Source: Candidatus Shapirobacteria bacterium (GTDB taxonomy: Bacteria > Patescibacteriota > Microgenomatia > UBA12405). Taken from it: DNA of 9,212 nucleotides. The stretch lies in the NCBI GenBank assembly GCA_023245435.1, contig JAHFKH010000009.1, positions 5,630 to 14,841 on the forward strand. The letters are read 5' to 3'. The translations under genes and the position numbers were made by a program. Below are positions 6,944 through 9,212 of the stretch, piece after piece (position 1 is the stretch's first letter; each line of letters opens with the position of its first letter). The notes under the pieces were generated by a model. It saw nothing but the letters and a program-made list of their open reading frames with translations. It was not told where the DNA came from and made no database searches.

Positions 6944-8002
6944 TTACCACTGAGGCATAAATTTTTTAACATTTGATTCATCTATCACAATTTTGGTCGT
7001 ACCTGAAAGAATTAAGGCGGCAGTTTTGCGACAAAGACCTTCAATGTTTCGTTTTAAAGTACGAACACCAGCATCAAAACCAAGAGGACGGACAATATTT
7101 GGCCAAACATCATCATTAATTATTAATTCATCTTTGGTAATTGCCGAATCCTTTAAAGCCCGAGGTAATAAATATTTTTTACCAATCATAACTTTTTCTT
7201 CATCATTGTAACTGGGCATTTGAATAACTTCGAGACGATCCATAACGGCAGTGGCAATACGAGCAGTATTGTTGCAGGTAGCGACAAAAAAACATTGGGA
7301 TAGATCGAAAGGGTAGTCTAAATAATGATCGGTAAAACGGGCATTTTGTTCGGGATCGAGTAATTCAACTAACACACCCATAATAGTGTTGAGAGCATCG
7401 TCGGCAACACGATCGATTTCATCCAGAAGAATAACTGGATTATTAGTTTTGACTTGAGCCAATCCTCGAATAATCGCGCCAGGTTCGGCTTCGGGGTGAA
7501 GGCGACTTTGACCACGTAAATATAAAGGATCGCCAAGACCACCAAATGGAATACGAATCAATTGACGACCAAGAACATCGGCAATTGATTTGGCCATGGT
7601 GGTTTTGCCAGTACCTACTAATCCGACAAATAACAAAATTGGAGCACGAAACGGTTCTTCGGGATGGCGAGTTTTTTGTAAAGCTAAAACAGAAACGTAT
7701 TCTTGAATTCTTTGTTTGACATCATCAAGACCATAATGATTTTCATCAAGTTTTTGCCGAGTATAGTTTAAATCTAAAATATCTTTACTTTGATTTGTCC
7801 AAGGTAATTTTATAACCCAATCAATATATTTTGAAGCGGATTGATAAAAAGACCAAAATGTATCTTCAGATTTTGAATTGACCTCTAATTGGGCAAATAA
7901 TTCATTTAAACTTTCAATTAAACCATCGGGTAATTTTACACTTTGGGATTTTTCTTTTAATTTGGCAATGGCACCTGCGATGGTCAAATTATTTTCGGGC
8001 AT
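6944..8002 (-). CDS. Lon-family AAA+ ATPase lacking N-domain and protease domain
   Basis: 352 residues covering only the helical arm and AAA+ module of Lon; E. coli Lon has 784. It begins at the Lon neck helices, with YIDWVIKLPW at 59-68 matching Lon. Walker A is GLVGTGKT (127-134, Lys133) and Walker B ILLDEID (191-197, Asp194 and Glu195). Sensor 1 is Asn244, the likely Arg finger Arg256 (MDRLEVI), and sensor 2 Arg314 (AGVRTLKR). DPEQNARFTDHYLDYPFDLS (216-235) is a Lon signature. ATP hydrolysis should therefore work. The protein stops just before the S16 serine-lysine protease domain, and no remnant follows: the next gene starts 6 nt later. In a gapless alignment to E. coli Lon, pore-loop Tyr398-Ile399 is His169-Pro170 here. 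It probably acts as a remodelling or regulatory ATPase, not a protease; its partner is unknown. It has its own promoter, and two PsbP-like genes follow in the operon. Confidence 0.9.
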   Translation of the reverse strand: MPENNLTIAGAIAKLKEKSQSVKLPDGLIESLNELFAQLEVNSKSEDTFWSFYQSASKYIDWVIKLPWTNQSKDILDLNYTRQKLDENHYGLDDVKQRIQEYVSVLALQKTRHPEEPFRAPILLFVGLVGTGKTTMAKSIADVLGRQLIRIPFGGLGDPLYLRGQSRLHPEAEPGAIIRGLAQVKTNNPVILLDEIDRVADDALNTIMGVLVELLDPEQNARFTDHYLDYPFDLSQCFFVATCNNTARIATAVMDRLEVIQMPSYNDEEKVMIGKKYLLPRALKDSAITKDELIINDDVWPNIVRPLGFDAGVRTLKRNIEGLCRKTAALILSGTTKIVIDESNVKKFMPQW

Positions 8003-8008
8003 AATAAC

Positions 8009-8014
8009 AGTATA
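8009..8014 (-). promoter_or_regulatory. -10 box of the Lon-like operon, probably leaderless
   Basis: The minus strand reads TATACT (8014-8009), GTTATT, then the ATG at 8002: the same hexamer and the same six-base distance as at ftsK. The -35 region is AT-rich with no clear match. The site sits in the 38-nt gap after the small gene that follows pnp, so the operon can be expressed apart from pnp. Confidence 0.5.
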
Positions 8015-8040
8015 AAGGAAAAATTATGAAATAAATATTT

Positions 8041-8190
8041 TTATTTATTTTGTACTTTATTAGCTAATTCCTGGACGAGCATATCCCAAGGAGTTTTGTC
8101 TTGTTTTTTGACAGGTTTTATCTCGACTGTTTTGACGGTTGGTTTTATACCAAGTTCACTTATTGGTATTTGTTTGTTTTCTTTATTCAT
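8041..8190 (-). CDS. Small hypothetical protein, 49 aa, downstream of pnp
   Basis: Unrecognised. The sequence opens MNKENKQIPISELGIKP, has a Lys/Val/Pro-rich middle (TVKTVEIKPVKKQDK) and ends in an amphipathic helix-like stretch, TPWDMLVQELANKVQNK. There is no membrane segment or Cys. The ATG at 8190 is 4 nt after the pnp TAA, the same tight TAA-AT-rich-ATG junction seen between the Lon-like gene and its followers, which supports this start. A longer in-frame start at 8274 would overlap the pnp coding region by 80 nt and is less likely. Co-transcription with pnp suggests a link to RNA decay, but this is only an inference from position. Confidence 0.6.
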   Translation of the reverse strand: MNKENKQIPISELGIKPTVKTVEIKPVKKQDKTPWDMLVQELANKVQNK

Positions 8191-8194
8191 ATTT

Positions 8195-9212
8195 TTATCT
8201 GCGGGGGCGGGAATTATTTTGAGAAAAATTACGGAAGGGTGGACGTTGAGAACGAGAATCACCAAAATTATCATTAGGTTGAGCTGGATGGGCGGCTTTA
8301 AATTCGGGAGCGGATAATTTTATTTGATGATTGTCATTGTAACCACTAATTTGAACTTTTATTTTGTCACCAATTTTAATAATTCCATTAGGATCAGATA
8401 AAAAGCCTTGAGTCATTTCGGAAACATGAAGTAACGCTTCACGGCCAGGTAAAAATTCAACAAAAGCACCAAAGTTTTCAACTCGGGTAACGGTACCTTC
8501 AAACTGTTCACCAACAGTAACTTCACGAATCATAGATTCGATTTGGAAAACACAAGCATCAATTTGAGCCTGATCTAGGGATGAAATTGAAGCACGACCA
8601 AAATCATCAATATCAATTTGAGTCCCAAATTTTTCCATTAAAGCCTTGATGGTTTTGCCACCACTACCAATTACTTCTCCAATTTTATCTTCAGGAAGAG
8701 TAATCATTTTAATTTTGGGGGCGTAGGCCGATAATTCTTTTCGAGGTGAGGCTAAGGCACTTTCCATTTTAGCCAATATTTGGAGACGAGCAGCCAAACT
8801 TTGAGCAAATGTGTCCTTAATCATGGCAAAATTTAAACCCATACGTTTGATATCGAGCTGAATGGCGGTAATACCAGTCTTGGTACCAGTAATTTTAAAA
8901 TCCATATCACCACAATGATCTTCGATGCCAGCAATATCGGTCAAAAGAGTATATTTATCATTTTCATCGGAAACCATGCCAACAGAAATTCCAGCAACAG
9001 GAAATTTAATAGGTACACCAGCGGCCATTAAAGACATGGTTGAACCACAAGTTGACGCCATGGACGATGATCCATTTTGAGATAATACTTCCGAGGTTAA
9101 GGCAATTGTGTAGGGAAATTCTTCGACCGAAGGAATCACAGCTTGTAAAGCTTTTTCGGCTAACGCACCATGACCAATTTCACGACGACCAGGGCGACCA
9201 GTACGGCCAGTT
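8195..9212 (-). CDS. pnp: Polyribonucleotide nucleotidyltransferase (PNPase), 5' part beyond window
   Basis: Phosphorolytic 3'-to-5' exoribonuclease, also able to add nucleotides; a trimeric cytoplasmic enzyme of the RNA decay machinery. The window holds the last 338 codons; the frame is open to the right edge, so no start is visible. The visible part begins in the second RNase PH core with GRPGRREIGHGALAEKAL, then NGSSSMASTCGS and the catalytic acidic stretch GIEDHCGDMDF. The KH domain has the GxxG loop GSGG at 8668-8657 (IGSGGKTI). The S1 domain starts at GEQFEGTVTRVENFGAF and includes EALLHVSEM. A tail of about 38 residues, rich in Arg, Asn and Pro, ends NNSRPRR and is probably disordered and RNA-binding. 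A 49-codon gene follows 4 nt after the TAA. Identification is secure. Confidence 0.97.
   Translation of the reverse strand, partial: TGRTGRPGRREIGHGALAEKALQAVIPSVEEFPYTIALTSEVLSQNGSSSMASTCGSTMSLMAAGVPIKFPVAGISVGMVSDENDKYTLLTDIAGIEDHCGDMDFKITGTKTGITAIQLDIKRMGLNFAMIKDTFAQSLAARLQILAKMESALASPRKELSAYAPKIKMITLPEDKIGEVIGSGGKTIKALMEKFGTQIDIDDFGRASISSLDQAQIDACVFQIESMIREVTVGEQFEGTVTRVENFGAFVEFLPGREALLHVSEMTQGFLSDPNGIIKIGDKIKVQISGYNDNHQIKLSAPEFKAAHPAQPNDNFGDSRSQRPPFRNFSQNNSRPRR

Noticed and set aside
6944..6946. Frameshift hiding a Lon protease domain
   Set aside because: The sequence after the stop is a well-formed PsbP-like gene with signal-anchor and module repeats; no Lon protease motif is seen in any frame nearby.
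8191..8274. Longer start for the small gene after pnp
   Set aside because: It would overlap the end of pnp, and the ATG at 8190 has the same tight junction as other genes here.
9137..9139. GTG as a possible start of the right-edge gene
   Set aside because: The frame continues upstream with canonical PNPase sequence (GRREIGHGALAE), so the GTG is an internal Val codon.
1..9212. tRNA, rRNA, CRISPR array, insertion sequence or riboswitch
   Set aside because: No cloverleaf, regular spaced repeats, transposase or known aptamer pattern was seen; all gaps are shorter than about 120 bp.

Overview
This AT-rich window reads as chromosome of a small-genome bacterium. My best guess is a Patescibacteria/CPR lineage, perhaps Microgenomates-like. 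The reasons are tight gene packing, a short archaeal/eukaryal-type prolyl-tRNA synthetase, a divergent RNase J, PsbP-like surface proteins with Pro/Thr linkers, no Shine-Dalgarno motifs at the visible starts, and TAA at all eight visible stops. The assignment rests on gene style, not on a marker gene. All genes read with the standard code and no in-frame TGA.

Layout, left to right. ftsK (DNA translocase, minus strand) runs off the left edge just after Walker B. proS follows, also on the minus strand. A lone plus-strand gene of 120 codons (2821-3183) sits between proS, with which it is divergent, and the RNase J gene, with which it is convergent. It has its own extended -10 promoter, and a hairpin lies just past its stop. 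RNase J (3252-5018) has a leader of about 100 nt. Upstream of it is a minus-strand block (8002 down to 5138): a Lon-derived AAA+ ATPase without the N-domain or protease domain, followed 6 nt later by a two-domain PsbP-like membrane-anchored protein, and 3 nt after that by a shorter Cys-rich paralogue. At the right edge lies the 3' part of pnp (polynucleotide phosphorylase), followed 4 nt later by a 49-codon unknown gene.

How it fits together. ftsK, proS, rnj and pnp are housekeeping genes for chromosome segregation, tRNA charging and RNA decay. RNase J (5' exo/endo) and PNPase (3' exo) lie about 3 kb apart. The less ordinary part is the three-gene operon in which an ATPase-only Lon, with its pore-loop aromatic-hydrophobic pair changed to His-Pro, is coupled to two secreted or membrane-anchored paralogues. 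RNase J carries Gly where the family has its motif C His. Several genes have a -10-like hexamer six bases before the ATG, so leaderless transcription is likely here.
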